32,012 nucleotides of DNA from Bacillus sp. 7884-1 (lineage in GTDB: Bacteria; Bacillota; Bacilli; Bacillales; Cytobacillaceae), in contig NZ_NPDD01000220.1 of assembly GCF_002272245.1 (NCBI RefSeq), forward strand, positions 1-32,012, read 5' to 3'. Below, piece by piece: positions 7,822-15,417 of this stretch (position 1 is the stretch's first letter; every line of letters starts with the position of its first letter). The notes beneath the pieces are model-generated. The model searched no databases. It saw only the letters and a program-made list of their open reading frames with translations, and had not been told where the DNA came from. The translations under genes and the position numbers were made by a program.

Positions 7822-7915
7822 ATCGCTGATAAATTTGGATTATCGCAGATATATTTGATTTATCGCAGATATATTTCTAATTAACGCAGATATAATTAAT
7901 TTATCTCAGATATAT
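7822..7915. repeat. Degenerate 20-bp-period tandem repeat, about 5 units
   Basis: Five units carry a TATCGCAGATATA-type core. The CGCAGAT-like segment recurs at 7824, 7844, 7864, 7885 and 7905, which gives steps of 20, 20, 21 and 20 bp. The two middle units share TATCGCAGATATATTT exactly. The array lies between the cyclase terminator and the convergent mug gene and has no ORF. A cleaner 20-bp array with a related core is found at 21081-21213. Confidence 0.75.
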
Positions 7916-7985
7916 GGAAAAATAATTAAAAATTTAGTATCTGAATTAGTCAGATTGAGATATAAAATATATCAATTTTTATAAA

Positions 7986-8492
7986 TTACTCTATTATTTC
8001 CTTAAGTCCAAGATAAATTTCTACGATTTCTTCCACTTTCATTCTTACTAGGCCGCTGGACGATGGTGCGACAAAATCAATTGTTCCGGGGACGACTGCC
8101 TTTTCCTGCCTCCCCCACGGAACACTTTTCATGCCGCTGTATTCCTGATACACTCCCTTCCCAACAAAACAGACCACCCTCGGCTTTAGCAGCTCAATTT
8201 TATTCCTGAGTATTTCTTTACCCTCATTATATTCTTCCTTTGTAATTTCATCTGCAGCTTTCGTGGGTCTAGCGACAATATTCGTAATCCCCATTCCCAA
8301 ATCTAATAGTTTGGCATCTTCAGACGCATCGAATTTCCGAGGAGTCAAACCAGCATCATGTAGGATGCGCCAAAACCGGTTGTTAGGATTGGCAAAGTGA
8401 TGCCCCGTTTCACTTGAACGAATACTAGGATTAAATCCCACGAATAAAATCTTCAAATTCTCTTTTATATGATCATTTACTAACTTCAACAT
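7986..8492 (-). CDS. mug: G/U mismatch-specific DNA glycosylase (Mug)
   Basis: This is a mismatch-specific uracil/thymine DNA glycosylase of the Mug/TDG branch, 168 residues, acting in base-excision repair of deaminated bases. The catalytic-loop motif GFNPS (19-23, with Asn21) is present, followed by HHFANPNNRFW (31-41), and the second DNA-intercalating motif reads PSSSG (143-147) before LVR. KPRVVCFVGKGVY (103-115) is the usual central strand. The ATG follows AGAGGTT. The gene runs toward the 7822-7915 repeat, and no clear terminator is seen downstream. The short YitT gene lies 50 nt upstream in the same direction, so co-transcription is possible. Family assignment is firm. Confidence 0.92.
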   Translation of the reverse strand: MLKLVNDHIKENLKILFVGFNPSIRSSETGHHFANPNNRFWRILHDAGLTPRKFDASEDAKLLDLGMGITNIVARPTKAADEITKEEYNEGKEILRNKIELLKPRVVCFVGKGVYQEYSGMKSVPWGRQEKAVVPGTIDFVAPSSSGLVRMKVEEIVEIYLGLKEIIE

Positions 8493-8542
8493 AGTAACCT
8501 CTATTCAAAAAACATTAATGACCCTATTTTACTAAACCATCT

Positions 8543-9118
8543 TCACTTTTCATAATGCCCCACCGAGGTGAAGGCTGTTGCTAGTAATCCAACAATCGAA
8601 ACAATTAATAACGAATATAGTAATCTAGGCTCCTGAAGCAGAAGTAGACTCGACATAATAATCACTGTATCGATCGCATAAGCAATGATTCCTACGTTAA
8701 CCTTTGTCCATTTTGCGAACAGTAAAGCCAGTAAATCCATTCCGCCTGGACTTATCTGATTTCTCAACATCGTCCCTACCCCAATACCGACGATAGTACC
8801 GCCGATAATCACAGATGAGATAATGGGTAAATGAAATACATTTTTTAAAGGCACTAAGATTTCAATCATGAAGCCTGAGAAAAATGCCCCAATCAATCCA
8901 TAAGTAAAATAGTTAATATCTGACTTATACGCTAGTAAGTAAACAGGAATATTCAATAAAACAAACGTCAATCCAATACTAAAATGCCATATATAGTTGA
9001 ATAAAATACTGATTCCAAACATCCCGCCATTAATAAGATGGAAGGGCAATATAAATCCGTTCACCCCAACTCCAATCATCGTACTTCCAAATCCGATAAC
9101 CGCTAATTTTTTAAGCAT
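8543..9118 (-). CDS. Short YitT-family membrane protein without DUF2179 domain
   Basis: This is an integral membrane protein of 191 residues with five or six hydrophobic segments. It carries the YitT-type features GVNGFILPFHLINGGMFGIS near the N-terminus and TMLRNQISPGGMDLLALLF in the middle. Normal YitT proteins, such as the one at 30903-31823, are about 280-300 residues with a cytosolic C-terminal DUF2179 domain. This one ends after the membrane part (TSVGHYEK), so it is a short version of the YczE/YitT sort. ATG 9118 is preferred, since AAGGGAT lies about 8 nt upstream; an ATG at 9127 directly abuts the ribosome binding site. The function is unknown. A 7-bp inverted repeat lies 30 nt upstream. 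It may be co-transcribed with nhaC upstream and mug downstream. Confidence 0.8.
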   Translation of the reverse strand: MLKKLAVIGFGSTMIGVGVNGFILPFHLINGGMFGISILFNYIWHFSIGLTFVLLNIPVYLLAYKSDINYFTYGLIGAFFSGFMIEILVPLKNVFHLPIISSVIIGGTIVGIGVGTMLRNQISPGGMDLLALLFAKWTKVNVGIIAYAIDTVIIMSSLLLLQEPRLLYSLLIVSIVGLLATAFTSVGHYEK

Positions 9119-9147
9119 GATTCCCATCCCTTGTCCAAAGTTCTATA

Positions 9148-9167
9148 TAACCACTTATATGTGGTTA
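9148..9167. promoter_or_regulatory. Inverted repeat upstream of the short YitT gene
   Basis: TAACCAC (9148-9154) and GTGGTTA (9161-9167) are exact reverse complements around TTATAT, 30 nt before the yitT-like start. There is no U-run in either direction, so an operator or a 5'-UTR hairpin is more likely than a terminator. Confidence 0.35.
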
Positions 9168-9203
9168 CAAGGGAGTTCATTCTTAACAAAAAGGCACCTT
9201 ACG

Positions 9204-10517
9204 TTAAGCAGTTGCTATACTTTTTGATTTTCGGACATGTTTGAACAAGGAAACCATAACCGTCAAAATAGGTAAAAGCCATAAAAATAATGCATAGGGC
9301 AAATACTCCAAGATTGGAATTCCGACGATGGTACTGCACATAATCGCCAACACACTCCAAGGCACCATCCCCGGGAAGAGCATGGTCGTATCCCCCATCA
9401 CTCTTGCCAATTCTACTTTCCCATATTTACTTGACCAATGAGGTAAGAAGGACCTTCCCGTTAGGATAATCGGCAGTGTTTGATTAGCGGCAATAAAACT
9501 TATTACTAGAGTGGCTAGCAAGGTTTTAATCGTGTCTCCTGTTAAAGAAGTTGAACTCTGCAGCCATTTATCAAGATAAGGTTGAATGACGTTCAATTCT
9601 TCCAATAGACCATTATAGGCACCCGCTAAGGCAAGAAACAGCAATAGTTCGTACATATGAAGAAAACCCCCGCCTAGACCTTCAATTCCATTCCAAAAAG
9701 CGTAAGCAATTTCCACGAACGAAACTCCTTCAAACAACGATAGGATACCAGCGGAAATAATACTTGTTAGAAAAGCATAAATAATACTAACTCGGAACAG
9801 AACTAAGAGAAGTAAAATGATGGGCGGTATAAACTTTGTCAACGATAGATCACTCCATCGTAAATGTTCTGAAGCACGGACTGTTACTTCAGAAAAGAAA
9901 TCGAAACTTCCGTAAAAAAGAATAGACACTCCTACAGCGATAAATGTAGTAAATAACATCGCATTCCATTGTTTTTTAACTGGTAGTTCGATTGTATGTG
10001 CTAGCAGCTGATGAGCACTCGAAAATGGTGAGGTTCTGTCCCCGACAAACGCCCCTGAGACCAATGCTCCTGCAACAATCTCGGGCTGCAAATTTAATAC
10101 CACGGCTGTCCCCAATATCGGAATACCAATCGCGCTAAGAGTCCCAACCGTTGTTCCAAGCAGCATAGAAAAGACCAACGCAGCGACAAATGTTAAAACA
10201 TAGAAATAATGCGGATTAATGAAATGAAGTGCGATTTTCACCATTTGTTCAATCGTCCCTGAAAGATACCAGGAAGGGAGTAAAAAACTAACTAGGAATA
10301 GAATTATAATTACAACCCTAGTCTTATAAACTCCTCTTATACTTATCAGGAGGATTTGTTTGACACCCTGCTTATTCTGTTTTGAAAGATAGACTAAAAT
10401 AATAAAACCTGGCAAAAACCCTATGACAAGTGGCTGATGAAATATAACGGACCATATAACACCCGTTAATGTAACGGTAAGTAGAAGAATTAATTGTTTC
10501 ATTGAGAATCTTTTCAT
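9204..10517 (-). CDS. Na+/H+ antiporter NhaC family protein
   Basis: This is a secondary transporter of 437 residues with about 11-12 membrane helices. It belongs to the NhaC ion-transporter family, whose members exchange Na+ for H+ or couple malate and lactate or amino-acid exchange to Na+/H+. The family signature is clear in GAFVGDRTSPFSS (155-167). TVGTLSAIGIPI (123-134) and an internal echo in the C-terminal half (NQTLPIILTGRSFLP...MGDTTMLFPGMVPW) match the inverted repeat of this fold. The start at 10517 has only a weak AAGG upstream; the ATG at 10502 is an alternative. The substrate cannot be settled: B. subtilis relatives include NhaC and MleN. It runs toward the short YitT gene with an 85-nt gap. 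Confidence 0.88.
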   Translation of the reverse strand: MKRFSMKQLILLLTVTLTGVIWSVIFHQPLVIGFLPGFIILVYLSKQNKQGVKQILLISIRGVYKTRVVIIILFLVSFLLPSWYLSGTIEQMVKIALHFINPHYFYVLTFVAALVFSMLLGTTVGTLSAIGIPILGTAVVLNLQPEIVAGALVSGAFVGDRTSPFSSAHQLLAHTIELPVKKQWNAMLFTTFIAVGVSILFYGSFDFFSEVTVRASEHLRWSDLSLTKFIPPIILLLLVLFRVSIIYAFLTSIISAGILSLFEGVSFVEIAYAFWNGIEGLGGGFLHMYELLLFLALAGAYNGLLEELNVIQPYLDKWLQSSTSLTGDTIKTLLATLVISFIAANQTLPIILTGRSFLPHWSSKYGKVELARVMGDTTMLFPGMVPWSVLAIMCSTIVGIPILEYLPYALFLWLLPILTVMVSLFKHVRKSKSIATA

Positions 10518-10582
10518 TTTGAAGGACCAACCTTAATTTTTTAATAAATCTAATTAAATGATTGCTTTATCTTTCGAAAAGC

Positions 10583-10611
10583 AAAAAAATTAGAGCCGAG
10601 AAATACGGCTC
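10583..10611 (-). terminator. Intrinsic terminator downstream of the aldo/keto reductase
   Basis: GAGCCG and CGGCTC (10593-10598 and 10606-10611) pair around a 7-nt loop and are followed on the minus strand by TAATTTTTTT. It lies 118 nt past the reductase stop and 65 nt before the nhaC start. Confidence 0.75.
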
Positions 10612-10728
10612 CATTCGAATTAATAGGTGTTATAAATATTTTCGCATTCTTCACCTGTTGGCTGATAGAAACAATGCAGTTTGAATCGTCCAACAAGAGG
10701 CTAATCATGGGGACAGAACTTCGCCGTT

Positions 10729-11721
10729 TTAACTTTTTAAGATATCCTCAATCCTATTTAATTCTTCCTCAGTGAAGGAAAGGTTTTTCAAAGCAGCCAT
10801 ATTCTCTTCTATCTGACTAACCCTGCTAGCACCGATTAATGCGGATGTTACCCTTCCTCCCCTAAGAACCCACGCAAGAGACATCTGTGCTAGGTTTTGT
10901 CCGCGTTCAACCGCAACTTCATTCAGCTTTTTCACTCGTTTTACTATATCTTCTGTCACTTGATCTTTACTTAAAAAGCTTTGTGTTTTTGCCGCTCGAG
11001 AATCGGTTGGGATTCCGTTTAAATATTTATTCGTTAACAAGCCCTGCGCTAGTGGACAAAATGCAATCGAACCTACTCCATTTTCTTGCAGTACATCCTG
11101 CAATCCATCCTCTATCCAGCGATTTAGCATTGAATAGCTTGGTTGATGGATAACAAGTGGAGTTCCTAATCTATTTAAGATTTTCACCGCTTCCTCGGTT
11201 TGTTCTGCACTATAGTTTGAAATACCAACATACAGGGCTTTACCTTGGCGGACAATTGAATCTAGTGCGCCCATCGTTTCTTCAAGTGGAGTATTCGGGT
11301 CTGGACGGTGAGAATAAAATATATCAACATAGTCTAAACCCATTCGATTTAAGCTTTGATCTAAACTGGAAACAAGATATTTTCTTGAACCCCAGTCCCC
11401 ATACGGTCCGGGCCACATTGTATAACCAGCTTTCGTAGAAACAATCATCTCATCTCGGTAAGGTGCAAAATCACTTTTTATCATTTTGCCGAACATTTCT
11501 TCTGCGGACCCAGGCGGCGGCCCGTAATTGTTTGCAAGGTCAAAGTGAGTAATCCCTAAATCAAATGCTCTTCTAAGCATTGAACGGCCATTCTCATATG
11601 TATCAACACCGCCAAAGTTATGCCATAGCCCTAATGATATTGCTGGCAATTGTAAGCCCGACCTACCGCTTCTATTGTATTGCATTGTTCCATATCGAGA
11701 CTCATCCGCTAAATAAACCAT
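10729..11721 (-). CDS. Aldo/keto reductase, YghZ/AKR14-like
   Basis: This is an NADPH-dependent aldo/keto reductase of 330 residues. The nearest described type is E. coli YghZ (L-glyceraldehyde-3-phosphate reductase, methylglyoxal detoxification). The full catalytic tetrad is visible: D61 and Y66 in FDLANNYG, K97 in STKAGY, and H138 in YSHRPDP. The insert WPGPYGDWGSRKYL (103-116) and GPPPGSAEE (67-75) are typical of the YghZ group. NADPH-binding segments appear at GLLTNKYL and in ALIGASRVSQI near the C-terminus. The ATG follows AAAGGAGG at good spacing. The gene lies downstream of the ABC-F gene, with that gene's terminator between them, so it probably has its own promoter. The specific substrate is not shown by sequence. 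Confidence 0.93.
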   Translation of the reverse strand: MVYLADESRYGTMQYNRSGRSGLQLPAISLGLWHNFGGVDTYENGRSMLRRAFDLGITHFDLANNYGPPPGSAEEMFGKMIKSDFAPYRDEMIVSTKAGYTMWPGPYGDWGSRKYLVSSLDQSLNRMGLDYVDIFYSHRPDPNTPLEETMGALDSIVRQGKALYVGISNYSAEQTEEAVKILNRLGTPLVIHQPSYSMLNRWIEDGLQDVLQENGVGSIAFCPLAQGLLTNKYLNGIPTDSRAAKTQSFLSKDQVTEDIVKRVKKLNEVAVERGQNLAQMSLAWVLRGGRVTSALIGASRVSQIEENMAALKNLSFTEEELNRIEDILKS

Positions 11722-11765
11722 TTTATTCCTCCTTTTTTGCTCTCATTTCCATTATAAACGCTAAC

Positions 11766-11798
11766 AAAAAATTCCCCAAGAGAGAACTTCTCTTGAGG
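11766..11798 (-). terminator. Intrinsic terminator of the ABC-F gene
   Basis: On the minus strand CCTCAAGAGA and TCTCTTGGGG make a 10-bp stem (one G-U pair) with an AGTTC loop, followed by AATTTTTT. It begins 13 nt after the ABC-F stop codon. Confidence 0.8.
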
Positions 11799-11811
11799 AT
11801 TGACAGTAAAC

Positions 11812-13689
11812 TTAAACGACATCATCCAGTTGTTTATATAAATGCTCTCGTTCTATTTCCAGCTGCTCTAATTCGGTGTATTGTTTTTGAAGCATTTCCA
11901 AATCTATCCCTGATTCCATCTTCTGCTTCAATTTGTGAATTAGGCCTTCTAACTCCTCAAGCATTTGTTCAATCTCGATAGCCTTGTTAGGGACCGCTGC
12001 TGCTTTTAAAGGCTTAGCATTCTTTATTGGTGCTATTTTTTCAGGTGTTGCTGGCTGAGACACTTTTACATTGTCTAATTTTCCTTTAGCCCAATCATAG
12101 TTTCCATCAAAGAAGTAAACAGTTTGGTCCTTGAGCCAATATACTTTATTAAACAATTTATTGAGAAAATAACGGTCATGAGAAACGGCCAAAATGGTGC
12201 CGTTAAATTGTTCTAATGCCTCTTCTAAAACATCACATGAATCAATATCAAGGTGGTTTGTCGGTTCATCTAGCACTAGGAGATTAATATCCTGATACAT
12301 AAGCTGAGCAAGGCGCAATCGCATTCTTTCTCCGCCGCTCAATTGATTGACCTTTCGAAATACCACTGGTCCGTAAAATAAAAATCGCGCTAGAATATGT
12401 CTTGCTTCCCCCTCGTTAACGATTACTTCAGACCGGAATACATCAATTACCCGTTCCTCTCCAATGGTCTGAAACACATGCTGAGATAAATAGCCGATTT
12501 TTACGTTACTCCCTACCTTTACAGTTCCCTTATCGCTATCACAATCACCTAGAATCATTTTTAACAACGTTGATTTTCCCGTTCCGTTTTCACCAACAAT
12601 CGCAGTCCGATCCTTGTATTGAACAAGCATATTTACATTTTCAAAAAGTTTCCTGCTGCCAAAGTTTTTCGAGACATCCTCTAATTTAATGACATCCTTT
12701 CCGCTCCGGTCATTGGCTTCAAAATCAATCGCCATTTTTTTCACATCAAGCTTTGGACGGTCGAGTTTCTCCATCCGATCCAGTGCCCTCTGCATATTCG
12801 TAGCCCTCTTATGAAGGGCAGCGCTTGGCGGATTGGCCCGATTGGCCCATTCACGAAGGCGTTTAATTGCCTCCTTCATTTTTTTGATTTTTCGCTGCTG
12901 CTCCTGATATTCCTGAAACTCCCTTAGCAATCGCTCTTCCTTCTCTTTTACAAACCCGCTAAAATTTGTATGGTAAAGCTCAATTTCGCCATCCTCCATA
13001 TCAAGAACTTTTGTTACGACCTCATCTAAAAAGTAGCGGTCATGCGAAATAAGAATAATCGTCCCTGAATATTCCTTTAGAAATGTGCCAAGCCACTCAA
13101 TTGCCATTAAGTCTAAATGGTTTGTCGGCTCATCTAATAACAGTAGTTCAGGTTTCATTAATAAGCTTAACGCGAGTCCAACCTTCGTCTTTTCACCACC
13201 ACTTAAGAGTGAAAAAGGTTTATTAATCAGGTCGGTGATATTTAAACCATGGGAAACCATGTCCATTTGTGCATCCATTTCATAGCCGCCGTTTAGAATG
13301 AAATCATCCTGAAGTTTTCCGTATTGATCCATAAGCCTTTGTAAATAGGCAGGGGTCAGCTCTTGCCCCATTTCAAATTCTAATTGCTGAAGTTTTGTTT
13401 CTGTTTCTACTAATTGCACAAAGGCAGTTTTTAATACTTCTTTTACGGTTAAGTCCTTATAATCCGGAATTTGGGCAAGGTAGCCGATTTTCAATCCCTT
13501 TTTCCAATGAATCGCTCCACCATCAACTGATTCTTGATTAGCAAGCATCTTTAACAATGTGGTTTTCCCGCTGCCGTTCCGTCCAACCAAACCCACACGA
13601 TTTCCTTCATGGACTTCAAAGGATAAATTTTCAAAAATAATATTTCCGCCATATGATTTTGCTATATGATTAACACTACATACAATCAT
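11812..13689 (-). CDS. ABC-F family ATPase (ribosome-associated, possible antibiotic protection)
   Basis: This is a soluble twin-ATPase of the ABC-F family, 625 residues. These proteins bind the ribosomal E site and either assist translation or displace antibiotics. There are two ABC cassettes: Walker A GRNGSGKT (36-43) with signature LSGGEKT (162-168) and LLLLDEPTNHLD, then Walker A GENGTGKS (366-373) with LSGGERMR and a second LDEPTNHLD. Between them is the charged helical P-site tip linker (about 245-320), and the C-terminus (about 570-625) is a predicted coiled coil. There are no membrane segments. The ATG at 13689 sits 7 nt from AAAGGAG; the in-frame ATG at 13695 is too close to it. The leader with ORF and terminators (13698-14032) is typical of drug-induced resistance ABC-F genes, but a housekeeping Uup/YdiF-like role remains possible. 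Confidence 0.92.
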   Translation of the reverse strand: MIVCSVNHIAKSYGGNIIFENLSFEVHEGNRVGLVGRNGSGKTTLLKMLANQESVDGGAIHWKKGLKIGYLAQIPDYKDLTVKEVLKTAFVQLVETETKLQQLEFEMGQELTPAYLQRLMDQYGKLQDDFILNGGYEMDAQMDMVSHGLNITDLINKPFSLLSGGEKTKVGLALSLLMKPELLLLDEPTNHLDLMAIEWLGTFLKEYSGTIILISHDRYFLDEVVTKVLDMEDGEIELYHTNFSGFVKEKEERLLREFQEYQEQQRKIKKMKEAIKRLREWANRANPPSAALHKRATNMQRALDRMEKLDRPKLDVKKMAIDFEANDRSGKDVIKLEDVSKNFGSRKLFENVNMLVQYKDRTAIVGENGTGKSTLLKMILGDCDSDKGTVKVGSNVKIGYLSQHVFQTIGEERVIDVFRSEVIVNEGEARHILARFLFYGPVVFRKVNQLSGGERMRLRLAQLMYQDINLLVLDEPTNHLDIDSCDVLEEALEQFNGTILAVSHDRYFLNKLFNKVYWLKDQTVYFFDGNYDWAKGKLDNVKVSQPATPEKIAPIKNAKPLKAAAVPNKAIEIEQMLEELEGLIHKLKQKMESGIDLEMLQKQYTELEQLEIEREHLYKQLDDVV

Positions 13690-13722
13690 GTTCATTCTCC
13701 TTTAATTGAACACTCTCTTTAC

Positions 13723-13753
13723 AAAAAAATGCAGGCATCCATAGATACCCGCA
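13723..13753 (-). terminator. Second leader terminator (T2) upstream of ABC-F
   Basis: TGCGGGTATC and GATGCCTGCA form a 10-bp stem (two G-U pairs) with a TATG loop, followed by seven T on the minus strand. It lies only 33 nt before the ABC-F start codon, so it can only serve to stop transcription before the gene. Confidence 0.8.
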
Positions 13754-13768
13754 CCGAAAAATTGGCAT

Positions 13769-13801
13769 GAAAAAAGAGTGCTAAAAAGGCACCCTCTTTT
13801 C
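13769..13801 (-). terminator. First leader terminator (T1) upstream of ABC-F
   Basis: GAAAAGAGGGTGC and GCACTCTTTTTTC pair over about 12-13 bp (two G-U pairs) around a CTTTTTA loop, with the U-run forming the 3' arm. It begins 31 nt after the leader ORF stop. Confidence 0.85.
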
Positions 13802-13832
13802 ACCTATTTTAATAATGGGTAAAGAGATGTGT

Positions 13833-13967
13833 TTATCGTTCTATATTCATTTTGTAATTTTGAAAAAAGGACAGACTTCCCCCTTTGAAAACTACTTCAT
13901 GAAAAATTGCACGGCACAAATATAACGCTTCAAGCCACTGTACACGTACAAAAATAGAACGAACCAT
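13833..13967 (-). CDS. Leader peptide ORF of the ABC-F gene, 44 aa
   Basis: This short ORF starts at ATG 13967, with GGAGG about 10 nt upstream, and ends before the first leader terminator. The product, MVRSIFVRVQWLEALYLC and on to MNIER, is basic, with a hydrophobic/aromatic middle and two Arg-Val-type motifs near its start. I recognise no family. Its position between a sigma-A promoter and tandem terminators suggests that its translation, rather than its product, matters: a ribosome stalled near the start would cover pairing segment 1. The frame stays open 20 codons upstream to 14027, but those codons overlap the promoter and have no ribosome binding site. A functional small protein is the alternative. 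Confidence 0.6.
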   Translation of the reverse strand: MVRSIFVRVQWLEALYLCRAIFHEVVFKGGSLSFFQNYKMNIER

Positions 13968-14003
13968 CTCTTTACACCTCCGTTTCAACTTAAAGATAAT
14001 TCT

Positions 14004-14032
14004 ATTGTAAATAGTTCTAGCCATCATTGCAA
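14004..14032 (-). promoter_or_regulatory. Sigma-A promoter of the ABC-F leader
   Basis: TTGCAA (14027-14032) and TACAAT (14004-14009, minus strand) are separated by 17 nt, close to the vegetative consensus. Transcription should begin near 13997, about 30 nt before the leader ORF. Confidence 0.75.
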
Positions 14033-14065
14033 GCCTATTTATTCAGACAATTAGAAAGGTTTTAA

Positions 14066-14482
14066 CTAATGAAGATACTTTTTCCTTCCGCCAAACCGTC
14101 TCCTATAGACAAATTTCCTTACGTCTTCTTCGGTTATTTTTCCATCATAAGCAGCAAACAATAGGGACTGGAGATCACGATAGTGCTCCATGACAAAAAG
14201 GGCAAACTCCTTCCGTTTGCCCTTTGCTTGTCTTTTAAATTCCTCATCATTTAGTATTTCTTCAATCTGATCGAGATAAAATGCCTTTGTATCCTCCCAT
14301 TTTTCCTTTCGATTCTCCAAAATATCACGAGCGTATTCAGGCATTTTTTCAACTACGAGATCGATATACCCTTGAGACCACATGAGCATTTTGTCTTTTT
14401 CAGGTAGTTCCATGACCATTTTCATCAGTTCGAGGCCATCTACTTCTTCACTAGCTGCATATCTTCCGACCTGATTCATCAT
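14066..14482 (-). CDS. Hypothetical protein, 138 aa, in the htrA-prsA operon
   Basis: The family is not recognised. The product is soluble, highly charged and mostly helical by appearance, with repeated Lys/Glu-rich stretches (ENRKEKWEDTKAF, EEFKRQAKGKRKEF) and a basic tail (YRRRFGGRKKYL) that could bind nucleic acid or acidic lipid. It has no signal peptide or membrane segment. The start ATG at 14482 is chosen because AAGAGGTG lies 3-5 nt upstream; a GTG at 14488 overlaps that site. The gap to the PrsA-like gene is 20 nt and the direction is the same, so it is probably the third gene of the htrA operon. No terminator is seen between its end and the ABC-F promoter 34 nt further on, so read-through into the ABC-F leader is possible. 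Confidence 0.75.
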   Translation of the reverse strand: MMNQVGRYAASEEVDGLELMKMVMELPEKDKMLMWSQGYIDLVVEKMPEYARDILENRKEKWEDTKAFYLDQIEEILNDEEFKRQAKGKRKEFALFVMEHYRDLQSLLFAAYDGKITEEDVRKFVYRRRFGGRKKYLH

Positions 14483-14502
14483 TCTCACCTCTTAATGAAG
14501 AG

Positions 14503-15396
14503 TTATCCTACAACACTTTCAAGGCTATTCTCAATATCATAATCTTTTTTCATTCCTTCAAGCCAAGTAGTGTACTCTGATTCCATTTTTTCATCTATTA
14601 ATGTTTCTTTTATTGCAGCCTTACTTTCATCAAAATTTGCCTCTTTTGCTTCCTTTTTCTCTTCAACCTTAATAATATGATACCCATAATCAGATTTTAC
14701 TGGCTCACTGATTTCATTTATTGGAAGCGAAAAAGCTACATCTTCAAATTCTGTTACCATTGTACCTCTAGGGAAAAATCCAAGCTCTCCACCATTTTCC
14801 TTGGAACCTTCATCCGTTGAGTATTCCTTTGCTAATTCTGCAAAATCGGCTCCATCCGCTAGCTTTTGTTTAATTTCTTTAGCAGTTGATTCATCTTCAA
14901 TTAGAATATGGCTTGCTTTTACTTGTTCTGCTTCACCAAGAGAATCTTTATTTTCATCAAAGTAAGTCTTTAACTCTTCATCAGTAATTTTTATTTGTGG
15001 TTCAATTAATTTACGCATGGTCAAATAGTTTTTAAGATCTTCTTTTAGAACATCGACTGTGGTATTATTTGAAGCCAATACCTGTTCAAAATCTTCCTCT
15101 CCGCCATAAGACTCCTTTAATTTGTCCACTTCTTTATTCAATTCTTCATCTGAAATCGTTATTTTTTGTTTTTTAGCTTCAGAGGCAACAATTTTATCAG
15201 CTATCAATTGTTCCACCGTTGCAGCTCCATATTGCTTCACCATCACATTATACAATTCATCTTTACTGATAGCATCACCATTAATTTTTGCAATTGCTTT
15301 ATCCTTTGATAACGCTAAGCTTAGAAAAACACCTATTGCTAGTATGAGTACTCCTATAACGAAAACTAATTTCTTATTTTGCTTGATAAAAACCAT
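14503..15396 (-). CDS. PrsA-like foldase, parvulin-type peptidyl-prolyl isomerase, membrane-anchored
   Basis: This is an extracytoplasmic folding factor of 297 residues. Residues 9-29 (LVFVIGVLILAIGVFLSLALS) are a single hydrophobic anchor. A SurA-like N-terminal chaperone region follows (about 35-155), then a parvulin domain (about 158-245: VKASHILIEDES, GGELGFFPRGTMV, DYGYHIIKVEE), then an acidic C-terminal helix. Classical PrsA is a lipoprotein with a lipobox cysteine. This protein contains no cysteine at all, so it must be held by the uncleaved helix or released by signal peptidase I. It starts 21 nt after htrA, with AAGGGAG beside the htrA stop, so the protease and foldase are made together. 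YacD is another B. subtilis relative. The family is firm; the exact orthologue is not. Confidence 0.9.
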   Translation of the reverse strand: MVFIKQNKKLVFVIGVLILAIGVFLSLALSKDKAIAKINGDAISKDELYNVMVKQYGAATVEQLIADKIVASEAKKQKITISDEELNKEVDKLKESYGGEEDFEQVLASNNTTVDVLKEDLKNYLTMRKLIEPQIKITDEELKTYFDENKDSLGEAEQVKASHILIEDESTAKEIKQKLADGADFAELAKEYSTDEGSKENGGELGFFPRGTMVTEFEDVAFSLPINEISEPVKSDYGYHIIKVEEKKEAKEANFDESKAAIKETLIDEKMESEYTTWLEGMKKDYDIENSLESVVG

Positions 15397-15417
15397 TCTA
15401 TTGTTTGCTCCCTTAGG

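Larger units (their letters stand above)
13698..14032 (-). promoter_or_regulatory. Attenuator-type leader of the ABC-F gene
   Basis: Between promoter and ABC-F start lie, in order, a 44-codon leader ORF, terminator T1 and terminator T2. Segment 1 (GTAAAGAGATG, minus strand of 13965-13975) overlaps the leader's ribosome-binding region and its ATG. It is perfectly complementary over 11 nt to segment 2 (CATCTCTTTAC, minus strand of 13819-13829), just past the leader stop. Segment 2 can instead pair through TCTCTTT with AAAGAGG in the left arm of T1. This gives a 1:2 / 2:3 / 3:4 arrangement like drug-induced attenuators of the ermK kind. A third related segment, GTAAAGAGA, follows T2 (13714-13722). 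The pairings are seen; the mechanism is inferred. Confidence 0.6.

Noticed and set aside
9168..9203. Terminator of the nhaC-like gene
   Set aside because: AAGG/CCTTTTT with CTTAAC/GTTAAG arms could fold, but the core stem is only about 4 bp; evidence is insufficient.
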